Part shown: one piece after another, positions 8,007-17,062 of the stretch
Numbering within the stretch: position 1 is the stretch's first letter
How the letters are laid out: each line of letters starts with the position of its first letter
Assembly (NCBI GenBank): GCA_937900135.1
Contig: CALCDJ010000084.1
Span: 6,018 to 70,017 of the forward strand
Origin: an uncultured Blautia sp.
GTDB lineage: Bacteria > Bacillota > Clostridia > Lachnospirales > Lachnospiraceae
Reading direction: 5' to 3'
DNA length: 64,000 nt
Translations under genes and position numbers: made by a program
The notes under the pieces: generated by a model
Database searches by the model: none
Told to the model about the DNA's origin: nothing
The model's input: the letters and a program-made list of their open reading frames with translations, nothing else

Positions 8007-10049
8007 ATGGGAGTGAATAAAAAGGCACCCTTTATTTTATACGGAGGAGATTACAACCCGGATCAGTGGGATGAAAAGACGATTGACCGGGATATGGAAT
8101 TATTTGAGAAAGCAGGGATTAATTTACTGACCCTTCCTGTATTTTCCTGGGCAAAACTGGAACCAAGAGAAGGCGTTTATGATTTTGAGTGGTTGGATCA
8201 TATTTTGGAAAAAATATGGAGCCATGGGATTTATGTATGCCTGGCAACGCCTACAACTGCTCAGCCGGCATGGCTGTCCAGAAAATATCCGGAAGTTTTG
8301 CCCGTGGATATTGCCGGACGGAAAAGAACCCATGGAATGCGTGTGTTTTTTTGTGTGAACAGTGAGAAGTACAGAGAACGGGCAGCTGCGATCGCAGAAC
8401 AGATGGCAAAACGTTATAGAAATTATCCGGGGTTGGTTGCCTGGCATGTGGCTAATGAATATGGAACATACTGCTATTGTGAAAATTGCCAGAAGAAATT
8501 TCGCAGTTGGCTGAAACAGAAATATCAGACAATCGAAATATTAAATGAAAAGTGGAATACTGCTTTCTGGGGAAGAACTGTTTATGATTTTGATGAGATT
8601 ATGCTTCCAACAGAAAAAAATGACGATTATCGATTCAATCCGGGTGTGCAGCTGGATTATATGCGGTTTGTAACAGCTTCTACAAAGGAATGCTATGAAA
8701 ATGAAGCTCAGATTCTGCGTAGATATACACCGGATATTCCTGTTTTTTCCAATATTTCCGGTTTTATAAAAAAACTGGATCAGTTTACATTGACAGAAAA
8801 TATGGATTTTGCAGGTTGGGATAATTATCCGGGACCTCGGGATGAGAGGAGTCTTCCTGCATTAAAGCATGATATCATGAGAGCGCTGAAAGATGGAAAG
8901 CCTTACATCATTACAGAACAATCTCCAAATCAGCAGAACTGGCAGCCTTATAATAAATTGAAACGTCCGGGAGAAGTGAGAACCATTGCTTATCAGGGAA
9001 TTGGCCATGGCGCAGATGCCTGTTGGTTTTTCCAGATGCGTCAGTCTGTGGGAGGACAGGAGAAATTTCACGGTGCGGTGATTTCCCATGCAGATCGGGA
9101 GGATACCAGGATATTTCAGGAAATCTCAAAGTTGGGAGCAGAGTTGAAAATACTGGGTGACAGTTGTCTGGATGGACGTGTGCAAGCTCAGGTGGGAATA
9201 CTTTTTGATTGGGATAACTGGTGGGCATTGGAATTGGCAAGCGGCCCTACTCAGGATATGGATTATCTTTCCCAGGTGCATACCTATTATAAGGCATTTT
9301 ACAGACAGAATATTCCTGTAGATATTCTGAAATTCACTTCGGATTTTATGGCGTATAAGATTTTAGTGGCGCCATTGGTCTATATGATGAAACCAGGACT
9401 TGCAGATAAAATTCGTGCATTTGTAGAAAATGGAGGAATTCTCATAGGTACTTATATGACGGGAATTTCGGATGAAAATGACCGATGTATATTTGGCGCT
9501 TATCCGGGACCTCTGCGAGATGTATTTGGGCTTTGGGTAGAGGAAACGGATGCTTTGTATCCAGACGAGAGCAATAAATTGAGACTAAAAGAGCAGGGGA
9601 ATTATAAACAACCGGATTACCAGTTGCATTTTCTTTGCGATCTTCTTCATCCAACTACTGCAGAAGTGCTTGCAGAATATGGAGAGGATTTTTATCAGGG
9701 AATGCCCTGTATCACAAAAAATAAATTTGGTAAGGGAAGCGCTTATTATTTGGCTAGTCAGCCTCAGGATGAATTTCTATTGGAATTTACAGAAAAAATC
9801 TGCAAAAATGCCGGGATTTTTCCAATTTTTAAGACAACAGGAAATATAGAAATCTGTGCCAGAAGAAATGAAAAAGGACAGGTAATCTTTTTGATCAACC
9901 ATTCCGACCAGAATGGAACGGTGGAACTGGGGAAAGAGGTATGGGAAGATCTTTTGACAGGAGAACAGATAAGTGGCGCCTATACTTTTTCTAAAAGAGA
10001 GGTTCGTATCCTAAGAATGGCAAAAAAAGAAACAGCAAAGAAATCGTGA
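8007..10049 (+). CDS. GH42 beta-galactosidase
   Basis: This is a cytoplasmic retaining glycosidase that splits terminal beta-galactosyl residues from imported oligosaccharides. The catalytic acid/base is Glu151 in HVANEYG and the nucleophile is Glu304 in IITEQSP, both in the expected GH42 positions. Cys116, Cys156, Cys158 and Cys161 match the structural zinc site of the family. The order is an N-terminal TIM barrel (to about 390), the trimerisation domain (about 390-600) and a small C-terminal beta domain. The length of 680 residues is normal, and no signal peptide is present. The ribosome site is GAGGAG. It follows the LacI gene by 13 bases and ends before a strong terminator. GH42 enzymes can also act on alpha-L-arabinopyranosides. 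Confidence 0.93.
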   Translation: MGVNKKAPFILYGGDYNPDQWDEKTIDRDMELFEKAGINLLTLPVFSWAKLEPREGVYDFEWLDHILEKIWSHGIYVCLATPTTAQPAWLSRKYPEVLPVDIAGRKRTHGMRVFFCVNSEKYRERAAAIAEQMAKRYRNYPGLVAWHVANEYGTYCYCENCQKKFRSWLKQKYQTIEILNEKWNTAFWGRTVYDFDEIMLPTEKNDDYRFNPGVQLDYMRFVTASTKECYENEAQILRRYTPDIPVFSNISGFIKKLDQFTLTENMDFAGWDNYPGPRDERSLPALKHDIMRALKDGKPYIITEQSPNQQNWQPYNKLKRPGEVRTIAYQGIGHGADACWFFQMRQSVGGQEKFHGAVISHADREDTRIFQEISKLGAELKILGDSCLDGRVQAQVGILFDWDNWWALELASGPTQDMDYLSQVHTYYKAFYRQNIPVDILKFTSDFMAYKILVAPLVYMMKPGLADKIRAFVENGGILIGTYMTGISDENDRCIFGAYPGPLRDVFGLWVEETDALYPDESNKLRLKEQGNYKQPDYQLHFLCDLLHPTTAEVLAEYGEDFYQGMPCITKNKFGKGSAYYLASQPQDEFLLEFTEKICKNAGIFPIFKTTGNIEICARRNEKGQVIFLINHSDQNGTVELGKEVWEDLLTGEQISGAYTFSKREVRILRMAKKETAKKS

Positions 10050-10058
10050 CGTATGGGA

Positions 10059-10107
10059 ATCGTGAAAAGATATAGCCGGAAGCTGTGTTTTTTCACGATT
10101 TTTCTTT
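10059..10107 (+). terminator. Rho-independent terminator after the GH42 gene
   Basis: AATCGTGAAAA at 10059-10069 pairs with TTTTCACGATT at 10090-10100, followed by a T-rich tract. It ends the LacI-GH42 transcript. Confidence 0.85.
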
Positions 10108-10259
10108 TAAGAGATTTCCAAATTTTCCTGACAAAAACTAAAATTTCTCTGACTATGCAGAAACAGCCATTTGTGGCACTATAAAATTATCAAGATGCAG
10201 ATAGACTGCAGAGAAAGAACAGAGAAATAAAAAAGTAAGTTGTAAAATAGGAGGGTATT

Positions 10260-10928
10260 ATGAAAATAGGACTTGTTTATACCAGTACGACACCTGAGCT
10301 GATCGAACTGGTAGAAGAAGAGGTAAGGAAACAATGTGGCGAGAAGGCAGAACTTATGACTTATACAGACCCTACCATTCTTGCAGAGGTAAGAGAGCAT
10401 GGATTTGTAACTGGAAATGCAGCCAGTCGTTTGATTACAATGTTTTTGAAAGCTGCTCAGGAGAACGCAGATGCCGTATTAAATATTTGTTCTTCTGTTG
10501 GTGAAGTGGCTGATTGCGCTCAGGACGTGGCAAAGTATATCGGCGTTCCCATTGTTCGGATTGATGAAGAAATGTGCAGAGATGCGGTACGTCATGGGAA
10601 ACGGATCGGCGTTCTGGCAACGCTTCCCACAACTTTAGCTCCTACAAAAAACACAATTTTGCGTGTGGCAAGGGAAATGGGGAAAGAAGTGATACTGGTA
10701 GATGGACTTGCAGATGCTTTTGGGCTGGATCAACAGCAGTTTAAAGAACTACTGGTAAACAAAGCCATGGAATTAAAAGACCAGGTGGATGTCATTCTTT
10801 TATGCCAGGGATCTATGGCATATTGTGAAGAGCTGATTCAGTCTAAGACAGGAAGAATGACGGTTTCCAGTCCAAGATATGGTGCAGAAGCTCTTCGCCA
10901 GGCATTAGAAAGTAAAGGAACGATATAA
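10260..10928 (+). CDS. Aspartate/glutamate racemase-family protein
   Basis: The protein belongs to the Asp/Glu/hydantoin racemase superfamily, cofactor-independent enzymes that use two cysteines as acid and base. The two expected cysteines are visible: one in LNICSSVGE near residue 77 and one in LLCQGSMAY near residue 181. The length of 222 residues fits. The true substrate is unknown; members act on amino acids, hydantoins or malonates, and some work in acid-sugar or ring catabolism. It begins an apparent four-gene operon with GH127, a DUF1537 kinase and a BKACE enzyme, 12 bases ahead of the GH127 gene. Amino-acid racemisation for cell wall is unlikely in this setting (inference). Confidence 0.8.
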   Translation: MKIGLVYTSTTPELIELVEEEVRKQCGEKAELMTYTDPTILAEVREHGFVTGNAASRLITMFLKAAQENADAVLNICSSVGEVADCAQDVAKYIGVPIVRIDEEMCRDAVRHGKRIGVLATLPTTLAPTKNTILRVAREMGKEVILVDGLADAFGLDQQQFKELLVNKAMELKDQVDVILLCQGSMAYCEELIQSKTGRMTVSSPRYGAEALRQALESKGTI

Positions 10929-10940
10929 GGAGAAAAATAT

Positions 10941-12899
10941 ATGCTTACAAATACAGAACATTCGCCATATGCAAAAGTTTCTCCCCTTACCTGGGATAGT
11001 GTTTCCTGGACAGAAGGTTTTTGGAAGGAAGTATTTGATGTATGTGCAGAAGAAACGATTCCTCATTTACAGAAAATGTTTGAGGATAAAAATATTAGTC
11101 ATGTTGTGGAGAATTTCAGAATCTGTGCCGGAGATGCAGAGGGAGAGTTTGGCGGAACCGATTTCGGCGATGGTGATTTTTATAAATGGATGGAATCCGC
11201 TATGTATGCGGCTTCTAAAACACAGAATGAAGAACTTTTGGAACAATTGGATCGGTATATCGAACTGATTGGACAGGCTCAGTTGGAAGACGGATATATT
11301 TCCACAAAACAGATTTTAGGAGAGCGGCAGAATAACGGTGTGCATCGTTTTGGAAATATCAATGATTTTGAGGTATACAATTTTGGTCATTTATTTACTG
11401 CTGCTTGCTTGTATAAACGTTTGACAGGAAAAGACAATTTCTTAAAAATTGCGGAAAAGGCAGCCAGATATCTGGAACATATGTATCAGGAAAATGCAAG
11501 AACAGGGAAGGTACAGACAGCAGTTTGTCCATCTCACTACATGGGCCTGATCGAAATGTACCGCACCACCGGAGAAGCCTGGTATCTGGAATTGGCAGAA
11601 CTGGCAATTTCTCTTCGTGATTCTGTGACAGATGGAACGGATGATAATCAGGATCGTATTCCTTTAAAAGAGCATGAGAAGATTGTGGGTCATGCAGTAC
11701 GTTCCAATTATTTGTATGCAGGAGTGACAGATCTTTATGCGGAAAAGGGTGACAAGGATTATCTGGAAGTGCTCCATAAAGTATGGAAAAATCTCATGGA
11801 CACAAAAATCTACATTACAGGAGGCTGCGGCGCTCTTTACAACGGCGCTTCTCCATATGGCAACTTTTTTGAGCATCAGCTGGTGCATCAGGCATATGGA
11901 TATGAATATCAGCTGCCAAATGTGACCGCATATAATGAAACTTGTGCTTCTCTGGGATATGTATTCTGGGCCTACCGAATGTTCCAGATCGAACCAAAGG
12001 CAGAATATTTTGACGCCATTGAACGGGCAATGCTGAACGTGAATCTTGCGGCAGTCAGTCTGGATGGGAAGAAATATTTTTATGAGAACATGCTGCGCCG
12101 CGCAAAAGAATTAAAATATAAGCTGATCTGGCCGTTGACAAGAAGTGAATACATTTTAAGTTATTGTTGCCCGCCAAATCTGGCAAGGACTTTGGCGGAG
12201 TCCAGTGAATATGCTTATGTGAAATCAGAAGATGCTCTTTGGACTGGAATGTACGGTGCAAGTAAGGCGGAAGTAGAGCTTTCATGCGGGGCAGAATTTA
12301 CCGTGGAACAGAAAACAGGATATCCTTATGATGGAAAGATCGTATTTGAAATATCCAACAGAAAGAATGACCAGTCCTTCTCTTTGAAACTCCGTATTCC
12401 GGGATGGGCACGATCTGGACAGATTCACACACCAGAGGGCAAGATAGTCCTTACTGAAAAAGAGGCCGGAACCTATGTACAAGTGCCGGTGACAAAGCCT
12501 GGAGATGTGACGATTGTCCTGGAACTGGATATGCCAGTTCGTTATACCGTAGCCAATCCTATGGTAGAGGAGACGGTTGGACAGGCAGCAGTGGAAAGAG
12601 GTCCGCTGGTATATTGTGTGGAAGCAGAAGATACCGAAGCAGAAACACTGGATGATCTGATGCTGGATTTAAATGCAGAATTTGCCATGAGAGATTTTGA
12701 GATACAGGGACGTAAAATGACTGCTTTGGAAACAGAATTTTACTGTCTGGATAGAGAGGGATTTGACAGGAATCCGTTGTATCAGACACTTTCTTACCAT
12801 GGAATGAAACATAAAAAAGTACGCATGATCCCTTATTTTGCATGGGACAACCGTTCCTATGGAGAGATGCGTATCTGGATTCCCATAGCATATCGTTAG
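10941..12899 (+). CDS. GH127 beta-L-arabinofuranosidase (DUF1680 family)
   Basis: This cytoplasmic glycosidase removes beta-L-arabinofuranose units, as found in hydroxyproline-rich plant glycoproteins and some arabinans. The GH127 active site is present: Glu333 and Cys335 in YNETCAS, and Cys409-Cys410 in SYCCPPN, matching the zinc-bound Glu/three-Cys site of Bifidobacterium HypBA1 (E338, C340, C417, C418). The domain order is an (alpha/alpha)6 barrel to about residue 415, then beta-sandwich domains. The length of 652 residues is normal, and no signal peptide is seen, so the substrate is imported. It lies 12 bases after the racemase gene and 9 before the kinase gene. Related families GH146 and GH142 share the fold, but the motif set favours GH127. 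Confidence 0.9.
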   Translation: MLTNTEHSPYAKVSPLTWDSVSWTEGFWKEVFDVCAEETIPHLQKMFEDKNISHVVENFRICAGDAEGEFGGTDFGDGDFYKWMESAMYAASKTQNEELLEQLDRYIELIGQAQLEDGYISTKQILGERQNNGVHRFGNINDFEVYNFGHLFTAACLYKRLTGKDNFLKIAEKAARYLEHMYQENARTGKVQTAVCPSHYMGLIEMYRTTGEAWYLELAELAISLRDSVTDGTDDNQDRIPLKEHEKIVGHAVRSNYLYAGVTDLYAEKGDKDYLEVLHKVWKNLMDTKIYITGGCGALYNGASPYGNFFEHQLVHQAYGYEYQLPNVTAYNETCASLGYVFWAYRMFQIEPKAEYFDAIERAMLNVNLAAVSLDGKKYFYENMLRRAKELKYKLIWPLTRSEYILSYCCPPNLARTLAESSEYAYVKSEDALWTGMYGASKAEVELSCGAEFTVEQKTGYPYDGKIVFEISNRKNDQSFSLKLRIPGWARSGQIHTPEGKIVLTEKEAGTYVQVPVTKPGDVTIVLELDMPVRYTVANPMVEETVGQAAVERGPLVYCVEAEDTEAETLDDLMLDLNAEFAMRDFEIQGRKMTALETEFYCLDREGFDRNPLYQTLSYHGMKHKKVRMIPYFAWDNRSYGEMRIWIPIAYR

Positions 12900-12908
12900 G
12901 AGGAAAAA

Positions 12909-14342
12909 ATGGCTCATATCATACCAATTTCTGCAGATATATTATATTCCCGACCGGAGGCAGATGAAAAACGGGCAGAGGAAGAATTAAGAAAAGAAAG
13001 ACAGGGATTCAATAGAAAGATCATTGTCCTGGATGATGATCCTACCGGTACGCAGACCGTACATGACATACCTGTGTATACAGACTGGTCTTTGGAAACG
13101 ATAGAGGAGATTTTTCAGATACCGGATGATATGGTGTTTATTTTGACAAACTCCAGAAGTTTTTCCAGAGCCTATACAAAAGAAGTACACAAAAAAATTG
13201 CAGAAAATATTGCATGTGCTGCAAAGAGAGCAAAAAAGGAGTTCCTGGTGATCTCGCGGGGAGACTCTACGCTGCGGGGACATTTTCCACTGGAAACAGA
13301 AACATTAAAAGATGTTTTAAGCCAAAAGACAGGTCTGAGTTTTCATGGAGAAATTATCTGTCCGTTTTTTCCAGAGGGCGGACGATATACCATAAACAAC
13401 ATTCACTATGTCCGAGAAGGGGAACAGCTGCTTCCTGCCGGACAGACGGAATTTGCAAAAGATAAGAGTTTTTCGTATCAGAATTCCCATCTGGGAGCTT
13501 ATGTAGAAGAAAAAAGTCACGGTGTTTATACGGAGAAGGAGTGTATTTACATTTCTCTGGAAGAACTTCGTTCGTTTTCGTTGGAGCAGATTACGGAAAA
13601 ATTAATGCACGTAAAAGAATTCCAAAAAGTGATCGTCAATGCCGTCAGTTATACAGATGTGAAGATTTTTTGTATCTGCTGGCTGAGAGCTATGAAAAAG
13701 GGAAAGAATTTTCTTGCAAGAAGCGCAGCGGGACTTACAAAAATCATCGGAGGCGTTTCTGACCAGCCTCTTCTGGACAAACCGTCTTTGGTGGAGGCAC
13801 AGGTACAGTCAGGCGGTCTGGTGCTTGTGGGATCTCATGTAAAGAAATCTACGGCACAGCTGAATGCACTAATGGAATCGGAAAAAAAGCTGCATTTTAT
13901 GGAATTTGATGTAAACCGTTATTTTGAAGAAGGCAGCCTGGAAGGCGAAGTGCGCAGAGTTTTAAAAGAAGCAGAAGATCAGATACAGAAGGGGACTACG
14001 GTAGTAATTTATACCTCACGTCAACTAATAGTACCAGATACGGAAGATAAGGATAAAATTTTAAGATTATCGGTGGAAATTTCAGATTCTTTGACCGAGA
14101 TTGTACATTTACTCACATTAAAACCCAAATTTATCATAGCAAAAGGTGGAATCACATCCAGTGATGTGGCAACGAAAGGTTTATCTATTCGAAAAGCGAT
14201 GGTAATGGGGCAGATACGAAAGGGAATTCCAGTATGGATGACAGGGAATGAGAGTAAATTTCCAAATATGCCATACATTATTTTTCCGGGAAATGTAGGA
14301 GAAGTTACCACTTTAAAGGAAATTGTAGAAGAACTGGATTAA
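12909..14342 (+). CDS. Four-carbon acid sugar kinase family protein (DUF1537)
   Basis: Members of this family (DtnK, OtnK, YgbK) phosphorylate sugar acids such as D-threonate, D-erythronate or 3-oxo-tetronates in the cytoplasm. The N-terminal signature LDDDPTGTQTVHD at about residues 40-52 and SRGDSTLRGHFP near 117 form the substrate domain. The C-terminal half has the nucleotide-binding motif region IAKGGITSSDVATKGL near 415. The length of 477 residues is typical. It follows GH127 by nine bases with AGGAGG as ribosome site. The usual partners PdxA2, OtnC and OtnI are absent; instead a BKACE enzyme gene lies downstream. The sugar acid used here is unknown. Confidence 0.88.
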   Translation: MAHIIPISADILYSRPEADEKRAEEELRKERQGFNRKIIVLDDDPTGTQTVHDIPVYTDWSLETIEEIFQIPDDMVFILTNSRSFSRAYTKEVHKKIAENIACAAKRAKKEFLVISRGDSTLRGHFPLETETLKDVLSQKTGLSFHGEIICPFFPEGGRYTINNIHYVREGEQLLPAGQTEFAKDKSFSYQNSHLGAYVEEKSHGVYTEKECIYISLEELRSFSLEQITEKLMHVKEFQKVIVNAVSYTDVKIFCICWLRAMKKGKNFLARSAAGLTKIIGGVSDQPLLDKPSLVEAQVQSGGLVLVGSHVKKSTAQLNALMESEKKLHFMEFDVNRYFEEGSLEGEVRRVLKEAEDQIQKGTTVVIYTSRQLIVPDTEDKDKILRLSVEISDSLTEIVHLLTLKPKFIIAKGGITSSDVATKGLSIRKAMVMGQIRKGIPVWMTGNESKFPNMPYIIFPGNVGEVTTLKEIVEELD

Positions 14343-14378
14343 AAACATAAAAAGTGGAAGGAAACAGGAGGAACTGAA

Positions 14379-15176
14379 ATGAGAAAGATTATTATATCTG
14401 TAGCCCCTGTACAGGCAGGAACAGAGGTAAATGCACAGAAGCTGGCAGAGGATATGGAACAGTGTGCAGAAAAAGGCGCTGCTATGGTACATCTTCATTG
14501 TAGAAGGCCAGATGGAGGATTGACACCAGATATTTCCTATATGTCAGAATGTTTTGATAAAATTCTGGAAAAAACAGATCTTGTGATTCAAGCTTCCACA
14601 GGAGGGGTATCAGACTTAAATATTGAAGAACGCTGTCAACCATTGAAATATCCACGTACAGAAACAGCTTCTTTAAATGCAGGTTCTACAAATCTGGGGG
14701 ATGCTGTTTATCTGAATCCATTTGAGGATATCGAGTATTGTGCAGCGGAAATTTATCGGAGTCAGGTGATTCCAGATGTAGAAGTCTTTGATATTGGAAT
14801 GATTGAAAATATTGAGCGAATGAAGGGAAAAATACCGTTCCGTTCTCCTATTTTTTATAACCTGGTCTTTGGCCATAAGGGTGGTATGCAGCCTTCTGTT
14901 GACAGTCTCATTGCATTTCGTTCTATGGTTCCTCGAGATGCAAAATGGGGGATTACTCATTTTGGAAGAGATAATTGGGAATTTTTAGCAGCATGTATTG
15001 CGTTAGGAGCAGAAACAGTTCGAATTGGTTTTGAAGATAGTGCTTATCTGGAACCTGGGGTAGAAGCAAAATATAATTATCAGTTGGTAGAACGTTTGGC
15101 AAAAATGATTCGTGCTATGGGACTGGAAACAGCGACTCCGGCAGAAGCAAGAAAAATTATGGGAACATTAAAGTAG
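14379..15176 (+). CDS. BKACE-family protein (3-keto-5-aminohexanoate cleavage enzyme-like, DUF849)
   Basis: BKACE enzymes join a beta-keto acid with acetyl-CoA and release acetoacetate and a new acyl-CoA, using zinc in a TIM barrel. The metal motif HLHCR (His38, His40) and the catalytic Glu219-Asp220 pair in RIGFEDSAYL are present. The protein has 265 residues, slightly shorter than the usual 270-310, and the N-terminal strand reads SVAPVQAG in place of the more usual APNG/TGG motif, so substrate contacts may differ. It ends the racemase-GH127-kinase run and is closed by a long hairpin. No lysine-fermentation gene (kamA, kdd, kal) is near, so the Kce activity itself is unlikely. The substrate is unknown. 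Confidence 0.83.
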   Translation: MRKIIISVAPVQAGTEVNAQKLAEDMEQCAEKGAAMVHLHCRRPDGGLTPDISYMSECFDKILEKTDLVIQASTGGVSDLNIEERCQPLKYPRTETASLNAGSTNLGDAVYLNPFEDIEYCAAEIYRSQVIPDVEVFDIGMIENIERMKGKIPFRSPIFYNLVFGHKGGMQPSVDSLIAFRSMVPRDAKWGITHFGRDNWEFLAACIALGAETVRIGFEDSAYLEPGVEAKYNYQLVERLAKMIRAMGLETATPAEARKIMGTLK

Positions 15177-15226
15177 TAACATACTTTAAAATATGGTACA
15201 ATTATTGAAAGAAAAAAGTGAATTTA

Positions 15227-15272
15227 AAAAGCACCCGTCGAAACAGAATTTCTGATTCGAACAGGTGCTTTT
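15227..15272 (+). terminator. Long hairpin terminator after the BKACE gene
   Basis: A stem of about 20 bp with three small mismatches (AAAAGCACC arm at 15227-15235 with GGTGCTTTT at 15264-15272) ends in T residues. It separates the acid-sugar operon from the next two-component system. Confidence 0.85.
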
Positions 15273-15307
15273 CAGATGTTACAGTACCAATGAGGGAGGA
15301 AAAGCAG

Positions 15308-17062
15308 ATGAAAAAAATGAAAAACTGGTATCGAAATCGTACTATTCAGGAACAAATACGAATTGCTTTGATTTTGGTTTCCATCTCATCTGCTGTGATT
15401 CTGGGAATTGCCAGTTATGGGTTGTCTAAGCATACCATTGAAAAAAATTATAAAGAAGTATTTACTTACAATTTGAAAATTTCCAATCAGATTGCAGATA
15501 TACAAATGAATAATATTATTGAATCATCCAGAAATCTTTTAAATAACAGTCGGTTTATGGGTACGTTGGAAGAAAGTGGAAAAAATCAGGGAAAATATTT
15601 TACCAGCAGTCAGGTTCATACGCTGGAAAGCGTGTGTGGTTCCATGGTTTCACAGAATATGCTGATTGGAGAAATGGTTGTATTGGATTGTAAAGGAAAA
15701 TTGTACAGTTATGCGATAAATTCTGGGGAAAGCAGGACTTATCGAATGACAGAGTTTCCGAAACATGCCTGGATGAAACAGATTCAGGAAGCGAAAGGAA
15801 AAGAAGTGTTTTTTGGATATAACGTTCTTGACGATAAGAAAACTGGTAATTTTTCTATGGGAAAGCAGATGAATAGTCCAAAAACAGGAAAAACCGTAGG
15901 GTATTTGATTGTTAATATCAGAGATGAATTGTTACGGGAGGCTTTTCGCGTTTATGACAAAGGTTATGAAAGTCTTTGTTGTATGGCTGTGGATCCAAAA
16001 ACAAATCAGATTGCTTTTTTAAATGGAGAAGAAAAATACGGACAACAGATACAGGAAGTCTATTTTAAAAATGGAATGATAGATAAGAGTTTTGTAACAG
16101 CAGAATTAGAAAATGAAATTACAGGATGGAAAATGATCAGTGCTGTGAAATCATGGGAAATTTCCAAAGAAAGTTATCTGATTGGAGGTTTGATTTGTGT
16201 TGTAATTTTATCGCTGTTTGCGATTGGATCTATGATTGCTAAACGAATTTCACAGTGGATTTACAGTCCTTTGCATAAGCTGGAAGGTATTATTGAAGAG
16301 GTCGGCGAGGGAAACCGAAATATTGTAGAAGAATTTGATGAAAGTGAAATTGGTAAAATAGGAACAAAATTTAAAATTATGGTGAACCATAATCTGGAAT
16401 TACGGGAGCATCTTTTATCTAGCCAATTAAAAGAACGAGAGGCAGAGTTGTTATTACTTCAATCACAAATCAATCCTCATTTTTTATATAATACACTGGA
16501 TTCTCTGTATTGTATGGCTGTGATCCATGATGCAGATGATATGGCAGATATGGTAGATGCTTTGTCAAAAACTTTTCGATTAAGTCTGAATAATGGAAAC
16601 AAGCTGATTTTGGTGAAAGATGAGTTGGAACATGTGAAATCTTATATGAAGGTACAGAATTATCGATTTGGAGAAAAGTATTCTTTATGTATTCATATGG
16701 GAGAACAGGTGGAAGACTGTTATGTATTAAAATTTATTTTACAGCCTTTTGTGGAAAATGCCATGTATCATGGTCTGGAACCGAAAATGGGAAAAGGAAA
16801 TATTTTGGTTACTGGAAAAAAGCAAGAACAGGATTTGATTTTTACTGTGGAAGATGACGGGGTTGGAATATCAGATTTATCTCTTCTGGAACATGGTTAT
16901 GGAGTAAGAAATGTACGGGAGAGAATACAACTTTATTATGGAGATGGATATGGTTTACAGTTTGAAAGCAGCCCTGGACAGGGGACGAAGGTAACGATAA
17001 AGATATCAGCAGTATATACGAAAGGAGAAATTTCAGATGAAAAAGGTAGTGATCGTGGATGA
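15308..17062 (+). CDS. YesM-type sensor histidine kinase
   Basis: This membrane kinase probably senses extracellular sugar or a loaded binding protein and phosphorylates the YesN-type regulator encoded next. A first helix lies at about residues 17-38, an extracellular sensor region at about 39-285, a second helix at about 290-312, then HAMP, the LytS-like kinase box with the phospho-His in QSQINPHFLYNTLDS, and a HATPase domain with VENAMYHG and DDGVGIS. The length is 584 residues. Start choice: GGGAGGA at 15294-15300 fits the ATG at 15308; an in-frame ATG at 15218 lies ahead of the terminator hairpin and has no ribosome site. The 3' end overlaps the regulator gene by 26 bases. Confidence 0.9.
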   Translation: MKKMKNWYRNRTIQEQIRIALILVSISSAVILGIASYGLSKHTIEKNYKEVFTYNLKISNQIADIQMNNIIESSRNLLNNSRFMGTLEESGKNQGKYFTSSQVHTLESVCGSMVSQNMLIGEMVVLDCKGKLYSYAINSGESRTYRMTEFPKHAWMKQIQEAKGKEVFFGYNVLDDKKTGNFSMGKQMNSPKTGKTVGYLIVNIRDELLREAFRVYDKGYESLCCMAVDPKTNQIAFLNGEEKYGQQIQEVYFKNGMIDKSFVTAELENEITGWKMISAVKSWEISKESYLIGGLICVVILSLFAIGSMIAKRISQWIYSPLHKLEGIIEEVGEGNRNIVEEFDESEIGKIGTKFKIMVNHNLELREHLLSSQLKEREAELLLLQSQINPHFLYNTLDSLYCMAVIHDADDMADMVDALSKTFRLSLNNGNKLILVKDELEHVKSYMKVQNYRFGEKYSLCIHMGEQVEDCYVLKFILQPFVENAMYHGLEPKMGKGNILVTGKKQEQDLIFTVEDDGVGISDLSLLEHGYGVRNVRERIQLYYGDGYGLQFESSPGQGTKVTIKISAVYTKGEISDEKGSDRG

